64,000 bases of DNA, taken from Mycobacterium heidelbergense (GTDB taxonomy: Bacteria; Actinomycetota; Actinomycetes; Mycobacteriales; Mycobacteriaceae). This document shows positions 15,482 to 25,239 of this stretch, piece after piece. Location of the stretch: NCBI RefSeq assembly GCF_010730745.1, contig NZ_AP022615.1, positions 2,790,001-2,854,000 on the forward strand, written 5' to 3'. Under the pieces are notes generated by a model. It was not told the origin of the DNA, made no database searches, and saw only the letters and a list, made by a program, of their open reading frames with translations. Positions within the stretch are counted from its first letter, which is position 1, and every line of letters begins with the position of its first letter. Made by a program: the position numbers and the translations under genes.

Positions 15482-16762
15482 TCATCTCACGACCCGTATC
15501 GGCACCGATGTGGGCCCGGACAGCGATGGGGTGGTGGTCCATGTGACAGGGCCGGCCAGTTCGATCCGCTCTGCGGCGTCGAGGATTTGATTCAGTGCGA
15601 CACGCACTTCCAGGCGCGCCAGGTGCGCACCCATGCAGAAGTGCGCGCCGTGGCCGAAAGCGACGTGGCCGGCGCCGCCGCGGTCGATGTCGAAGTCCTC
15701 GGGCCGGTCGAAACGATCGGGGTCGTGGTTGGCGCCGGCGTAGAACAGCACTACCCGCGAGCGTGGAGGAATGGTGATGTCACCGATCGTGTACGGCGCC
15801 AGCGTTGTGCGCCCAACCCACTGCACCGGGCAGCCCCACCGCAGCGCTTCCTCGGTCGCGGCGGGAATCAGATCCCGGTTCTCCCGCAACCGGTCGTAGA
15901 GGCGCGGATCGCGGGCCAGTTGCATCAGCAGGATCCCGAGCAGGTTGGTGGTGGTCTCGCTGCCGGCGACCAACAGGATCAGCGCGGCGGTTAGTGCCTC
16001 CAGCATCGACATGTCGCCCTCGTCGAGGGCTTGACGCACTCGGCCCAGCACATCATCGGTGGGCGCGGTCGTTCGTCGGTCGAGTTCGTCGAGGATCAGG
16101 CTGCGCATCGCCAGCATCCCCGGCAGCGCCCGTCGGGTGGAACTGGTCACCTCAGCCAGTGAGCTCACCGCGAACACGGATCGGAAATCCTCGGAGTACC
16201 TCTGGAATTCACCGCGCCTGGTTTCATCGACACCCAAGATCAGCGCGATCGCGGCTACCGGCAGCGGCACCGTCAGCGCCGAAACCACATCGACTGTCTG
16301 GCCGCCCAGCAACGCCTCGACTCCGGGCTTGGCGAGATCGCCCAGCGTATCTTCGAGTCGGCGCACCGCACCCGGGGTGAACGATGCCGCGGTGATACGC
16401 CGCAACCGGCTGTGGTCGGGCTCGTCGGTGCTCACCACACCGGGCATGGGCATGGACCGCAACAGGATGCCCGAGGCCGACGACAACGTGTCGTGGGCGC
16501 GCGCCGCGGCGACGATGTCGTCATAGCGCGACAGCATCCACACGTTCAACCGCTCGTTGACCGCCACCCGCTGCGCACGCAGCCGCGCCAGTTGCGGGAA
16601 CGGGTTGGCGATGGCATCGGGTCGGGTGGGATCGAAGGTGGTCCGCGCAACCCGCGGGCCGGCGTGGCGTACCTTGGCGCGGCGCAGATCTTGCAGGACA
16701 CCGCGGCCGATCATCGACCCCGAATCACGCACCGCGCCCGCAACAGCGCGCACCGAGTTCAT
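15482..16762 (-). CDS. Cytochrome P450
   Basis: P450 monooxygenase of 426 residues. The I-helix oxygen-activation motif AGSETT, the ExxR pair (EEALRW) and the heme-binding loop FGHGAHFCMG (ligand Cys376) are all present, so it should be active with an external ferredoxin. Its start overlaps the stop of the flavin monooxygenase gene by 4 bp, making it the third or fourth gene of a minus-strand operon (PF10118 protein, membrane protein, monooxygenase, P450). The substrate is unknown; operon partners suggest a lipophilic ketone or alcohol. Confidence 0.93.
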   Translation of the reverse strand: MNSVRAVAGAVRDSGSMIGRGVLQDLRRAKVRHAGPRVARTTFDPTRPDAIANPFPQLARLRAQRVAVNERLNVWMLSRYDDIVAAARAHDTLSSASGILLRSMPMPGVVSTDEPDHSRLRRITAASFTPGAVRRLEDTLGDLAKPGVEALLGGQTVDVVSALTVPLPVAAIALILGVDETRRGEFQRYSEDFRSVFAVSSLAEVTSSTRRALPGMLAMRSLILDELDRRTTAPTDDVLGRVRQALDEGDMSMLEALTAALILLVAGSETTTNLLGILLMQLARDPRLYDRLRENRDLIPAATEEALRWGCPVQWVGRTTLAPYTIGDITIPPRSRVVLFYAGANHDPDRFDRPEDFDIDRGGAGHVAFGHGAHFCMGAHLARLEVRVALNQILDAAERIELAGPVTWTTTPSLSGPTSVPIRVVR

Positions 16763-18345
16763 GAGGACTGCGCCCGCACCGTCACGACCTCACGCTGATT
16801 CCCGGCGGGGCGGCGAGAGAAGCGGTAGTCGACCGTCGGGGATCGGCGGGCCTGCCATCGGGCGCCGATGATGGTCTGGGGCCGGTGATAGACCGTATCG
16901 CCCTGGGAGTTGACGAAGTAGGTGTTGATGCCGTCGTTGCAGCGGGTGAAGTAAAGATGCGCGGTCTTTCCGGCGCTTTGCATCCGCGCGTGGTAGGCCT
17001 CAAACGCCTCCGGCGTCACGGCGACCGCGACGTCGATGCCCGCGCAGCGGGTTTCGTCGATGACGCGCGCCGCGTGGTCGGCCATCATCTCGACGAAGTC
17101 GGTCCAGCCGACACCGACGAACCCCAGCGGCCCGACGATCTCCCAGCGATTGGGCAGTCGGGGGTGCGCGGTGCCGGCATAACTGCGCAGCCCGTGCACG
17201 CGGTAGTCCTCGGCCAGGTCGAACCCGTCGGCTCCGAGAATGGTGTTCGGCCGGTAGGTTTCGGGATCGGTCCACAGCTCGTATCCGGTGGCGGTCACGA
17301 TCAGATCGGCGCCATGCTCGACACCGTCGACGGTGCGTACCCCGTTGCGCGTGATCCGTTCGATCGGGGTGGTGATCAGGCTGGTTGTCGGCTCGTTGAA
17401 CGCTGGCAGGTAGCTGCTGGAGATGATGGGCCGCTTACCCAAAATACCGTGGCGTGGAAGCAGTTTGCGCCGTGTGGACGCGTCGTCGACCACCGCGCGC
17501 AGCAGGGCGCGGAACCACAGCCGCGAGAACGCGTCGTAGGCGCGCATCAGCCCGACCAGGACGCGGTCGGGCATGTGCGGCATCACGTGCACCACCGGGA
17601 CGAGCATGAACAGGTCGAACGCCAGTCGCCCGCCATGATGGATCGCGGCCATGACGCGGGGCAATCCCAGCACCGCCCGCAGGCGCGGCGTGATCTCGAC
17701 GTCGGGTTTGGGCAGGATCCAGTTCGGGGTGCGCTGATAGACATCGAGTCGGGCGACCTTGCCTGAGAGCGCCGAGACGATCTGGGCGCCGCTGGATCCG
17801 GTACCGATCACCGCGACCTTCTTGTTCGCGGTGTCGTACTCGTCATCCCACGCGTTGGGCCGCAGGATGGTCCCACCGAACTCGGCGATGCCGTCGATGT
17901 CGGTGGTGGACTTGGCGTTCACATAGCCACCGACCGAACTGATGACGAACCGCGCCGTGATCTCGCCGCCGTCGCGGATCGACAGCCGCCACCGCCCGGC
18001 ATCGCCATCCCACACCTGCCGGATGACGTCGCTGCCGGGCCTAAGAAACGGGTAAAGGCCACACTGGTGGGCGGTGTCGGTCAGATACCGGTAAATCTCA
18101 GGCCCCGGCGCGAACAGGCGACTCCAGCGACGATTGCGCGCAAAGGACAACTCATACCAAAAGATCGGGATGTCGACGGCCAGGCCGGGGTAGTGGTTGT
18201 CGCGCCAGGTACCGCCGAAATCGTCCTCGCGCTCGAGGATCACCAGGTCGGTGATACCGCGTTTGAGTAGCAGGTGGGCCGCCGCGATACCGCCGGGCCC
18301 CGCACCGATGATCGCGACCTCGAAATGCGAAGACTCACTCATCAC
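16759..18345 (-). CDS. Flavin-containing monooxygenase / Baeyer-Villiger-like
   Basis: Flavoprotein of 528 residues with FAD motif GAGPGGIAAA near the N-terminus, YPGLAVDIP, a second (NADPH) Rossmann motif GTGSSGAQIV and the ATGY motif. The Baeyer-Villiger fingerprint FxGxxxHxxxW is present around residues 155-166 but has Arg in place of His (FGGTILRPNAWD). It may thus be a divergent BVMO or an N-hydroxylating/FMO-like enzyme. It overlaps both neighbours by 4 bp (ATGA), which points to tight translational coupling. Confidence 0.88.
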   Translation of the reverse strand: MMSESSHFEVAIIGAGPGGIAAAHLLLKRGITDLVILEREDDFGGTWRDNHYPGLAVDIPIFWYELSFARNRRWSRLFAPGPEIYRYLTDTAHQCGLYPFLRPGSDVIRQVWDGDAGRWRLSIRDGGEITARFVISSVGGYVNAKSTTDIDGIAEFGGTILRPNAWDDEYDTANKKVAVIGTGSSGAQIVSALSGKVARLDVYQRTPNWILPKPDVEITPRLRAVLGLPRVMAAIHHGGRLAFDLFMLVPVVHVMPHMPDRVLVGLMRAYDAFSRLWFRALLRAVVDDASTRRKLLPRHGILGKRPIISSSYLPAFNEPTTSLITTPIERITRNGVRTVDGVEHGADLIVTATGYELWTDPETYRPNTILGADGFDLAEDYRVHGLRSYAGTAHPRLPNRWEIVGPLGFVGVGWTDFVEMMADHAARVIDETRCAGIDVAVAVTPEAFEAYHARMQSAGKTAHLYFTRCNDGINTYFVNSQGDTVYHRPQTIIGARWQARRSPTVDYRFSRRPAGNQREVVTVRAQSS

Positions 18346-19484
18346 ACTGTCCTCACGCCGAGCGCGCCGTCGCGACGATCCGCAGGGTGGGTAGGCCTCG
18401 GTGTCAGCCGGAACATGGCGATTACCAACAGCGTGGCAATGACGAAACAGGCTGCGGCATAGGGTAGCACGCCGGTGGCGGTGCCCGATGCCGTGACGCC
18501 GTTGACCGCGGCAAAGTAGTCAGGCAGACCGCTGCCCCAGCTGATCGCCATGGTTGCCAGAAACGCCGCGCCGAACACCTTGGCGTAGGTGGTGTCGTAG
18601 GCCGTCCCCTCGCGCCGGGCCGGTGGCCACGCTCGTAGAACCGTGAGCGCGCCGATGATCATCACCGCCGAGATGGCCAGCCAGTACATCACCGCTTCGG
18701 CCAACGGGCTACCCCGCAGCAGCCAGGCGGGCACACCGAGTGCACCGAGCGATACGGTCGCCAGCACACCGACCAAGATGGCGCGGGCCGCCAGGGCGCC
18801 GAGGCCGAGGTGTTTTCCATCGGCCACCGGCTCGGCCACCCACCGGTGTATCAGGAAGGCCACCACGATCGGGGCCAGGGCGGAGAACAAGGCGATGCTG
18901 GTCAGCGGTACCGCACCCAACACCGGTGTGGTGGAGTAATTTTGGGTGTTCCACACCCACCACTTCAGTTGCGGCCCGATATGGTCGAACACCTCGTAGA
19001 AGCAGCTGTGCACAAAGCCGACGCACACCGCGCCGATCAGTGCGCCATAGCGGGCAAAGATGCCCAAGGCGCGCACGATGTCGTAGGCCAAGGTGAGCAA
19101 GGCCGGATAGATGGCGACGATGTAGAGCGGCAGCCGGTCGAACATGAAGTCCACGGTGAACACGTTGTGCACGAACACGATTCCCAGTTGATGCTCCACA
19201 CCGAACACCCGCGGAAAGTAGATCGGCGGTTCGATCACCAGAAGGTAGACGATACCGCTGAACCACAGCACCAGCCGGGTCGGATCGCCCAGTGCGCGTC
19301 CTTGTTTGATGGCGATGGCCAACGAGGCGACCGCGCCTGCGACGACCGTGAACTCCAATAGCGGCAATGTCCAGTTGGCCAGCTCCATTGGGTTCCGTAG
19401 ATGGATTAGCGCTGGCGCGTGGGCACAGGAGAAGCCGAGTTCATCGGCGAGCCGAGCAACATCGGGAATACATATGTTGGACAA
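18342..19484 (-). CDS. Polytopic membrane protein of unknown function
   Basis: Protein of 380 residues with about ten predicted membrane helices (for example LLEFTVVAGAVASLAIAI and VLPYAAACFVIATLLVIAMF) and short loops. I do not recognise a family with certainty. It is coupled by a 4-bp overlap to the monooxygenase gene and starts 47 bp after the PF10118 gene, so it could be a transporter for, or a membrane anchor of, the oxygenase pathway. Confidence 0.75.
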   Translation of the reverse strand: MSNICIPDVARLADELGFSCAHAPALIHLRNPMELANWTLPLLEFTVVAGAVASLAIAIKQGRALGDPTRLVLWFSGIVYLLVIEPPIYFPRVFGVEHQLGIVFVHNVFTVDFMFDRLPLYIVAIYPALLTLAYDIVRALGIFARYGALIGAVCVGFVHSCFYEVFDHIGPQLKWWVWNTQNYSTTPVLGAVPLTSIALFSALAPIVVAFLIHRWVAEPVADGKHLGLGALAARAILVGVLATVSLGALGVPAWLLRGSPLAEAVMYWLAISAVMIIGALTVLRAWPPARREGTAYDTTYAKVFGAAFLATMAISWGSGLPDYFAAVNGVTASGTATGVLPYAAACFVIATLLVIAMFRLTPRPTHPADRRDGALGVRTV

Positions 19485-19530
19485 AGTGATAAGCCCCTAC
19501 GTGTGTGATGAAGCGGGTTGCGATGGACGG

Positions 19531-20424
19531 TCAGCGCGACGCGGCCGCAGCGCTGTACCAATGTGCGATGTCGGCGCCGTCGTTGTATCGGCGGAACCAT
19601 CGGTCGGCGAACCGTGGAAGCGGTTGGTCGGTGGGGTTGTGCCACGGTGTTTGCGATTCGAGGATGCGCAGCATGGCAACGCTCTTTTGCCGATTGGACA
19701 GGTGGGCGAGTGCCGGCGGCGCTGGGCGTGGCCGGCGCAGCGCACTCGGTGTTAGGGCGGGGAGGGCCCGGTGAGCGTCGATGATGCGATCGGCTTCGGG
19801 CACATGTTTGTTGAAGCCGTCAACGACGATCACCAAGGCCTGGTTCATGTGCTTGAGGATTGCCGGCAAGGCCCGAACCCGATGTACTCGATTGTGGATG
19901 AGTGCGTCGTACACGATGAGCGCGGAGCTGCGATGCTCGACTTCTTCGACGAAGTGCCAAAGGAACAGCGAGGCCACGCGCTCGTCGCCCGGTGCGAACA
20001 GGGTGGCTTCGTTGTCCAGCAGGAGTTTGAAATACGGCGTGAACGTCGCTTCCAGGTTGGCCGCGTAGGCGAGTCGAAAGTCCAGCGGCGCGGTGCCGGT
20101 GAGTCGGTCGAAGCACCGCACCGCGTCGGCCAGTGTCTGCTCAAGTCCCGGATAGCGTCGGGCCAGCGCGCGGATGTGCTGTCGGTGCGCGTTGGCGTGC
20201 TGAGCTTCTTGGCGCAAGAAGGCCTCCGCCTCTGATTTCGCCTCGGGATCGGTGATGAGAGGAATGGCTTCCCGGGTCGCTGCCACGATGAGTTTCTCGA
20301 ACGCGATCGCGATGATCGAGACCGCGTTGGTGAGCACCGAGAACGTGGGATTTTGCGGATTCCAGATGAAGGGGATGTCGCCGTCGAGATCGAAGCGCAC
20401 CCTGCGAAGTTCCAGTGAGGTCAT
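19531..20424 (-). CDS. PF10118 metal-dependent hydrolase-like protein
   Basis: Protein of 297 residues of the PF10118 (predicted metal-dependent hydrolase) family with a ferritin-like helical pattern. Putative metal ligands are in FLRQEAQHANAH and FVEEVEHRS (two ExxH-type motifs). The family is common next to P450s and lipid genes in mycobacteria. First gene of a minus-strand operon; a paralogue lies at 33073-33981. The reaction is unproven; a di-metal oxygenase is as likely as a hydrolase. Confidence 0.78.
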   Translation of the reverse strand: MTSLELRRVRFDLDGDIPFIWNPQNPTFSVLTNAVSIIAIAFEKLIVAATREAIPLITDPEAKSEAEAFLRQEAQHANAHRQHIRALARRYPGLEQTLADAVRCFDRLTGTAPLDFRLAYAANLEATFTPYFKLLLDNEATLFAPGDERVASLFLWHFVEEVEHRSSALIVYDALIHNRVHRVRALPAILKHMNQALVIVVDGFNKHVPEADRIIDAHRALPALTPSALRRPRPAPPALAHLSNRQKSVAMLRILESQTPWHNPTDQPLPRFADRWFRRYNDGADIAHWYSAAAASR

Positions 20425-20546
20425 CTCGCGCCTCCTCCAGCAGCCGAATATGTGACGTGCTTGCGCAGCGGATCAGCGGCGCATCGCATGGGCAAGCATC
20501 AACAGCGGACCTCCAACTTTTCGCCTGGATGGCCAGCCTAACGATC

Positions 20547-20562
20547 GACTAGACATATAGTC
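20547..20562. promoter_or_regulatory. Candidate operator between PF10118 operon and ADH remnant
   Basis: GACTA (20547-20551) and TAGTC (20558-20562) form an inverted repeat with a 6-bp spacer in an AT-richer patch; further GTCCAGTC and GTCCAATC elements follow. It lies 123 bp upstream of the PF10118 operon and could be a site of the TetR protein encoded at 21529. Confidence 0.35.
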
Positions 20563-20677
20563 AATACTGTCCAGTCACTCGGAGTCGGGAGCTCGCCCGT
20601 GGCCAGTGCATGCGACTGGACGTTTTGCTACTTTTGTCCAATCACTGGTTGAGAGTGTGGACGAGAAGGAGCTTTGT

Positions 20678-21410
20678 GTGCGTGCGGTGATCATGGACAG
20701 CAAGGGCTCGGTGCACATCGCGAACCGGCCCAACCCGACATTGCCTGGGCCGCAAGGGGCCATCGTCGCCGTGGAGGCTACCGGGATCTGCGGATCGGAT
20801 CTGCACTTTTACGACGGCGATCTGCCGTCGATCGACGGGTTGAGTATCGGGCACGAAGCCGTCGGCGTCGTCGTCGAGGTCGGTGGCGCGGTCAATCGCA
20901 TCGCCGCAGGCGATCGGGTGGTGGTCTCTTGCATCACCGGCTGCGGGTACTGCCACGGTCTTCGCCTACGACCCGGTCGCGGGCAGACGAGCGCGGGCGC
21001 AGGCGTGCGGGGCGACGGCGATCAGCGGACCCGAGGTTGCCGCCGAGGTGTCGCAGGCCACCCGCGGCCGCGGCGTCGATGTGGTAATCGACGCGGTGGC
21101 CACCGACGCATCCCTGGACTGCGCTGTGAGTGCGGTGCGGGCCGGCGGCACCATCTCGGTGGTTGGCATTCACAACATGCAGCCCTACCCGTTGCCGATC
21201 CTGCAGGCGGTTTACAAGTCGATCACCTTGCGGATGTCGATGGCCGCGGTGCAAAGCGCATGGCGCGAATTGCTGCCGTTGATCGTCGCCGGACGACTGG
21301 ACGCCTCGGGCATCATCACCCACCGGTATCCCCTCGAGGAGGCATCCCAGGCCTACGAGCTGGTGGCCGCGCGCAGCCCCGAGTGCACCAAAGCGCTGCT
21401 CATCCCGTAA
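20678..21410 (+). pseudogene. Zinc-type alcohol dehydrogenase with internal deletion
   Basis: The N-terminal GroES-like part is intact from GTG 20678 (RBS AAGGAG) and has the zinc-site motifs ATGICGSDLHFYDG and GHEAVG. At about 20950 the sequence jumps from ITGCGYCHG straight to VFAYDPVAGRRARAQACGAT in another frame, so the structural-zinc lobe and the first half of the Rossmann fold (about 75 residues) are missing and the frame is lost. The C-terminal half continues to 21410. A functional enzyme cannot be made. Confidence 0.85.
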
Positions 21411-21528
21411 GTCAGGTTTGACACCAGGAACCGAGCCCCGACAAAATCAGCCAATGAATGCGCAATCACCCGCGCGGACCCGCCGGTCAGCGGTGCTGAC
21501 GGTGATAGGTCTGCGGTAGGACCGCGCG

Positions 21529-22137
21529 GTGCGGACGCACGGGTGGGGCGGCGCAACGCCGGCCAGCGACCAAGAAGCCGTCGACCGGATCCTCGATGCC
21601 GCCGACGACGCCATCGAGGCCCGCGGGGCCGATATGCGCATCGTCGACGTCGCACGGGCATTGGGCGTGTCGCGCCAAACCGTCTACACGTACTTCCCGG
21701 GTTCAGGTGCGTTGCTCGAAGCGGCGGCCACCCGTTCGGGCCTCCGGTTCCTCGAACCCTTGGCCGACCATCTAGCCGGCATCACCGACCCCATCGAGGC
21801 CCTGGTGGAAAGCCTCGCCTACACCCTGGAATGGCTACCCGGGGATCGCGCGATCCAGGTGATGCTCGCCCACGACTTCACCAAAGCCTCCACTGGCATC
21901 ACCTCCGATGCCTGTGTGCAGTTCGGCCACGCAATCCTGGCGGGCCTAGACGTCGACTGGACAGATCTGGGACTCGGGCATGCCGAGCTCGACGATCTAG
22001 TCGAGTACATGCTGCGCATCCTGCAGTCCTTCATGATCGACCCCGGCCGGCCGGCCCGCAGGGGCGCGGTGCTGCGCGACTACCTGCGCAGGTGGGTGGC
22101 GCCGGTACTGTACGCCGAGATCACCGCACACCGCTAA
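21529..22137 (+). CDS. TetR family transcriptional regulator
   Basis: Repressor of 202 residues starting at GTG. The helix-turn-helix is MRIVDVARALGVSRQTVYTY, followed by a ligand domain. It lies between the broken alcohol dehydrogenase and the acyl-CoA ligase/crotonase pair, so it may control the pair or the divergent oxygenase operon. No palindrome was clear in its own upstream region. Confidence 0.85.
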   Translation: MRTHGWGGATPASDQEAVDRILDAADDAIEARGADMRIVDVARALGVSRQTVYTYFPGSGALLEAAATRSGLRFLEPLADHLAGITDPIEALVESLAYTLEWLPGDRAIQVMLAHDFTKASTGITSDACVQFGHAILAGLDVDWTDLGLGHAELDDLVEYMLRILQSFMIDPGRPARRGAVLRDYLRRWVAPVLYAEITAHR

Positions 22138-22312
22138 TGGACAACCACAATCAGCCGCTGACTGCTTCCTCGGCCCAGGTGAAACTCGGTCACTCCTGCG
22201 GCGCGACTCCCTATGTCGGCGTGCCGGTTTCGGCGATAGGACCCTCTGAGTTCATAGCGCCGACGGACTTGGCGATCTATGATTCGATATAAACGATCGG
22301 TAGGTTTCGTGA

Positions 22313-23968
22313 GTGACTTTGCACATCGCTGATTTAGTCGAACACGCTGTTGACGTTGTACCCGATAACACGGCCCTGATCGTGAACGAGCAATCGCTTA
22401 CCTACCGGGAGCTCGACGAAGCCGCTAATCGTATCGCTCACTTTTTTAGCAGCAAAGAGATCAGGCGCGGAGCGCATGTAGGCCTATTTTCGAGAAACAC
22501 GATCGAACATGTTGTTGTCATGTTGGCTGCCTTGAAGATTCGTGCGACGCCAATAAATTTGAACTATCGCTACACGGCAGCCGAACTCGCCTACGTAGCG
22601 GAAAGTGGCGATCTCGACGCAATATTCTTCGAACGCGGTTTCGAGGCTACGGTCGCGACCGCGACCTCAGATATTCCGCGGGTGCGGCACTTCTTAGTCG
22701 CTGAGGATGGCACCCCAGCGTCGGGACAACTCGAAGCCACGGAGTACACCCAGGCGTTGGCGGCGGGTTCTCCGCACCGAGACTTCGGGCAGCGTTCGGC
22801 AGACGACCTCTACATCCTATTCACCGGTGGGACAACCGGTTATCCCAAAGGGGTCATGTGGCGTCATGAGGACATCTGGCGCGTCCTAGGCGGCGGTATT
22901 GACTTCATATCGGGTGAGCGACTCGGCGAGTTCGACCAAGCCGAACGTGCGCGAGTCGGGCCGCCGATGATGACACTACCGTTGAGCCCGCTCAGTCACG
23001 GGGCGGCGGTCTGGGCGACCTTGATGCATCTGTTCGCCGGTCATACCACGATCCTGCTGAACAAGTTTGACCCCATTGCCGCCTGGAGCACGATCGACCG
23101 TTACAAGGTACAGATCGTGTTCATGACAGGAGATGCGATGGGGCGTCCCCTCATTGAGGCCTACGACGCCGGCGGTTTTGACGGATCGTCGTTGGTGGCA
23201 GTGGCGAGCAGTGCTGCTGTGTTCAGCGAGACGATTAAACGCAAATGGATGACGACTTTTCCGAACGTGACGTTTACGGACTCGGTGGGTGCGACGGAGG
23301 TCGGTTCGTCGGGCGTCGGGCTGTTAACCGAAGAATCCATCACCGCCGAGGGCCCGGTGGTCGCACTGGCACCCGGCACCATCGTGGTCGACGACGACAA
23401 CAACATCATCGACCCCGACGCACATGTCGGGCGAATTGTGCGTACGGGTCGTGCCGGCCATGTGCCACTTGGTTACTACGGCGATCAGGAGAAGTCGAAG
23501 GCGACGTTCTTCGAAGCCGATGGGGTGCGCTATGCGATCACGGGGGACTACGCGCGTCTAGAAGAGGGCCGTCGGTTGACCCTCCTCGGCCGTGGTTCGG
23601 GCTGCATCAACACTGGTGGCGAGAAAGTATTTCCCGAGCAGGTCGAGATGACGCTCAAGGCACATCCAGACGTTTACGACGCGCTGGTAGTGGGCGTCCC
23701 CGATGAACGTTGGGGCAATCGCGTGAGCGCGGTGATCCAACCGCGTCCCGATACCCGCCCGACGGTCGCATCGATCCAAGAACATGTCCGCAAGCATCTC
23801 GCCGGCTTCAAGGTCCCGCGGTCCATCGCGCTGGTCGATGAGATTCCGCGCCACGTCACCGGGAAGGCGAATTATCCGCTGGCTAAACAGATCATGCTTG
23901 AGTCACTTGCCAGTGGTGAGTCATCAAATCTCGACGATGCACCAGAAAGTCACAGGAGTGGCCAATGA
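22313..23968 (+). CDS. Long-chain/bulky fatty acyl-CoA ligase (FadD-type)
   Basis: AMP-binding ligase of 551 residues. The P-loop ILFTGGTTGYPKGVMW, the GATEVGSSG motif, the hinge region (GRGSGCINTGGEKVFPEQVE) and the catalytic lysine block HVTGKANYPLAK are present. It would activate a free acid to its CoA thioester via an acyl-adenylate. Its stop overlaps the crotonase start by 4 bp (ATGA). The first about 250 bp are clearly poorer in G+C than neighbouring genes, consistent with horizontal origin. Confidence 0.92.
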   Translation: MTLHIADLVEHAVDVVPDNTALIVNEQSLTYRELDEAANRIAHFFSSKEIRRGAHVGLFSRNTIEHVVVMLAALKIRATPINLNYRYTAAELAYVAESGDLDAIFFERGFEATVATATSDIPRVRHFLVAEDGTPASGQLEATEYTQALAAGSPHRDFGQRSADDLYILFTGGTTGYPKGVMWRHEDIWRVLGGGIDFISGERLGEFDQAERARVGPPMMTLPLSPLSHGAAVWATLMHLFAGHTTILLNKFDPIAAWSTIDRYKVQIVFMTGDAMGRPLIEAYDAGGFDGSSLVAVASSAAVFSETIKRKWMTTFPNVTFTDSVGATEVGSSGVGLLTEESITAEGPVVALAPGTIVVDDDNNIIDPDAHVGRIVRTGRAGHVPLGYYGDQEKSKATFFEADGVRYAITGDYARLEEGRRLTLLGRGSGCINTGGEKVFPEQVEMTLKAHPDVYDALVVGVPDERWGNRVSAVIQPRPDTRPTVASIQEHVRKHLAGFKVPRSIALVDEIPRHVTGKANYPLAKQIMLESLASGESSNLDDAPESHRSGQ

Positions 23969-24795
23969 GCGATCAACATCTCACCTTCGAACGTGACGAC
24001 AAGGTCGTCACCCTGACCATGAACAATCCGCGCCGCAAGAATGCTCTGACCCCCGAAATGATCACTCTCATGGCGCAGGCGTGGGACGAAATCGATTCCG
24101 ACGACGGCATCCGTGTTGCCATTCTCACCGGCCACGGTGATTCCTACTGTGTGGGCGGCGATCTTGCCGACGGGTGGATGGTGAAGGGCGTCAAGGGCAA
24201 TCGCTCCTCATCGGATTCGGATGGGACCGCGCAGCAGACGCCGCCGCCGAAGTCACGCGGATCGATCATCACCGACGGCCTGCTCTTAAGTCGCAGCCTG
24301 ACCAAGCCGCTCATTGCCGCCGTCAACGGCCCATGTCTGGGCGGTGGGTGTGAAATGCTGCAGCAGACAGATATTCGTATCGCAGAAGAGCACGCGGTCT
24401 TCGGATTGCCCGAGGCCAAGTTCGGCCTGATCGCCGGCGCGGGCTCCACGGTACGGCTCAAGCGCCAGATCCCCTACACGAAAGCCATGGAGATGATCTT
24501 GACCGGCGAGCCGTTGACGGCGGCCGAGGCATATCACTTCGGGCTGGTCGGACACGTAGTGCCAAAAGGGCATTCGTTGGCCAAGGCCCATGAAATCGCT
24601 GCCCGGGTAGCGGCTAATGGCCCACTAGCGGTCCGAAACGCGAAGGCTTCGATTCTGGCCAGCGGCTGGCTTGACGACTCCGACGCTCGAAAGATCGAAC
24701 AACGCTTCGTCATCGAAGTGATGACTTCACAGGATGCGAAAGAGGGTTTAGCCGCGTTTGCCGCCAAACGCGATCCCCGCTTCACCGGAAAGTAG
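23965..24795 (+). CDS. Enoyl-CoA hydratase/isomerase (crotonase family)
   Basis: Crotonase-fold protein of 276 residues. The oxyanion-hole segments are LTGHGDSYCVGGDLADG and NGPCLGGGCEM, and GLPEAKFGLIAGAG contains the position of a catalytic acid. It has a polar insertion at about residues 75-95 compared with short hydratases. Coupled to the ligase gene, so the pair would activate and hydrate (or isomerise) one substrate. Substrate unknown. Confidence 0.9.
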   Translation: MSDQHLTFERDDKVVTLTMNNPRRKNALTPEMITLMAQAWDEIDSDDGIRVAILTGHGDSYCVGGDLADGWMVKGVKGNRSSSDSDGTAQQTPPPKSRGSIITDGLLLSRSLTKPLIAAVNGPCLGGGCEMLQQTDIRIAEEHAVFGLPEAKFGLIAGAGSTVRLKRQIPYTKAMEMILTGEPLTAAEAYHFGLVGHVVPKGHSLAKAHEIAARVAANGPLAVRNAKASILASGWLDDSDARKIEQRFVIEVMTSQDAKEGLAAFAAKRDPRFTGK

Positions 24796-24900
24796 TCGGC
24801 CTCCAATGGTTCGGTAGCCAGCCAAGCCACCGATGCTTCCAACCCCAGCGCCGCCTGAACTGTCGCCGTGTGCGGTTCGACCGCTGCAGGCGCGGGCGCT

Positions 24901-25224
24901 TCACGTCGAGGGACAATGCAATCCGAGGTAAGGCTCGGGGTTCGCGGTGGCCCAGGCGTCGAGCATCTGAGCAAGGTGCTCGGCCATGCCTTTGGCGGAC
25001 AACCGCGTTTTCAGCACGCACACCACGGCAATATCGCGTTCGCCCGCGAAGTCTTTGACGTTCTCGGTGACCAGCGCGCGGTTCTCACGGGCTGCGACGG
25101 CGGCGACTTCCCAGTCCGGACGAGCATCGACACCACGGTCCCGCACGTGCACCGCGTCATGGCCGCTGTCCGCGAGGAGAGAGCACGTTTTCGGTGGGAA
25201 CATCTCGTCAACCAGGAAACGCAC
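24901..25224 (-). CDS. PIN-like toxin, DUF5615 family
   Basis: Protein of 107 residues with the family N-terminus MRFLVDEMFPP, the SGHDAVHVRDRG block and the LVTENVKDFA motif, giving the acidic residues (Asp6, Glu7, Asp of VKDF) expected in a PIN-like nuclease. DUF5615 proteins are mostly the toxin partner of DUF433 antitoxins, and such a gene lies 15 bp upstream. The pair sits 0.1 kb from the right attachment repeat, so it may have stabilised the island. Confidence 0.8.
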   Translation of the reverse strand: MRFLVDEMFPPKTCSLLADSGHDAVHVRDRGVDARPDWEVAAVAARENRALVTENVKDFAGERDIAVVCVLKTRLSAKGMAEHLAQMLDAWATANPEPYLGLHCPST

Positions 25225-25239
25225 TGAGCGATTCCGCCA

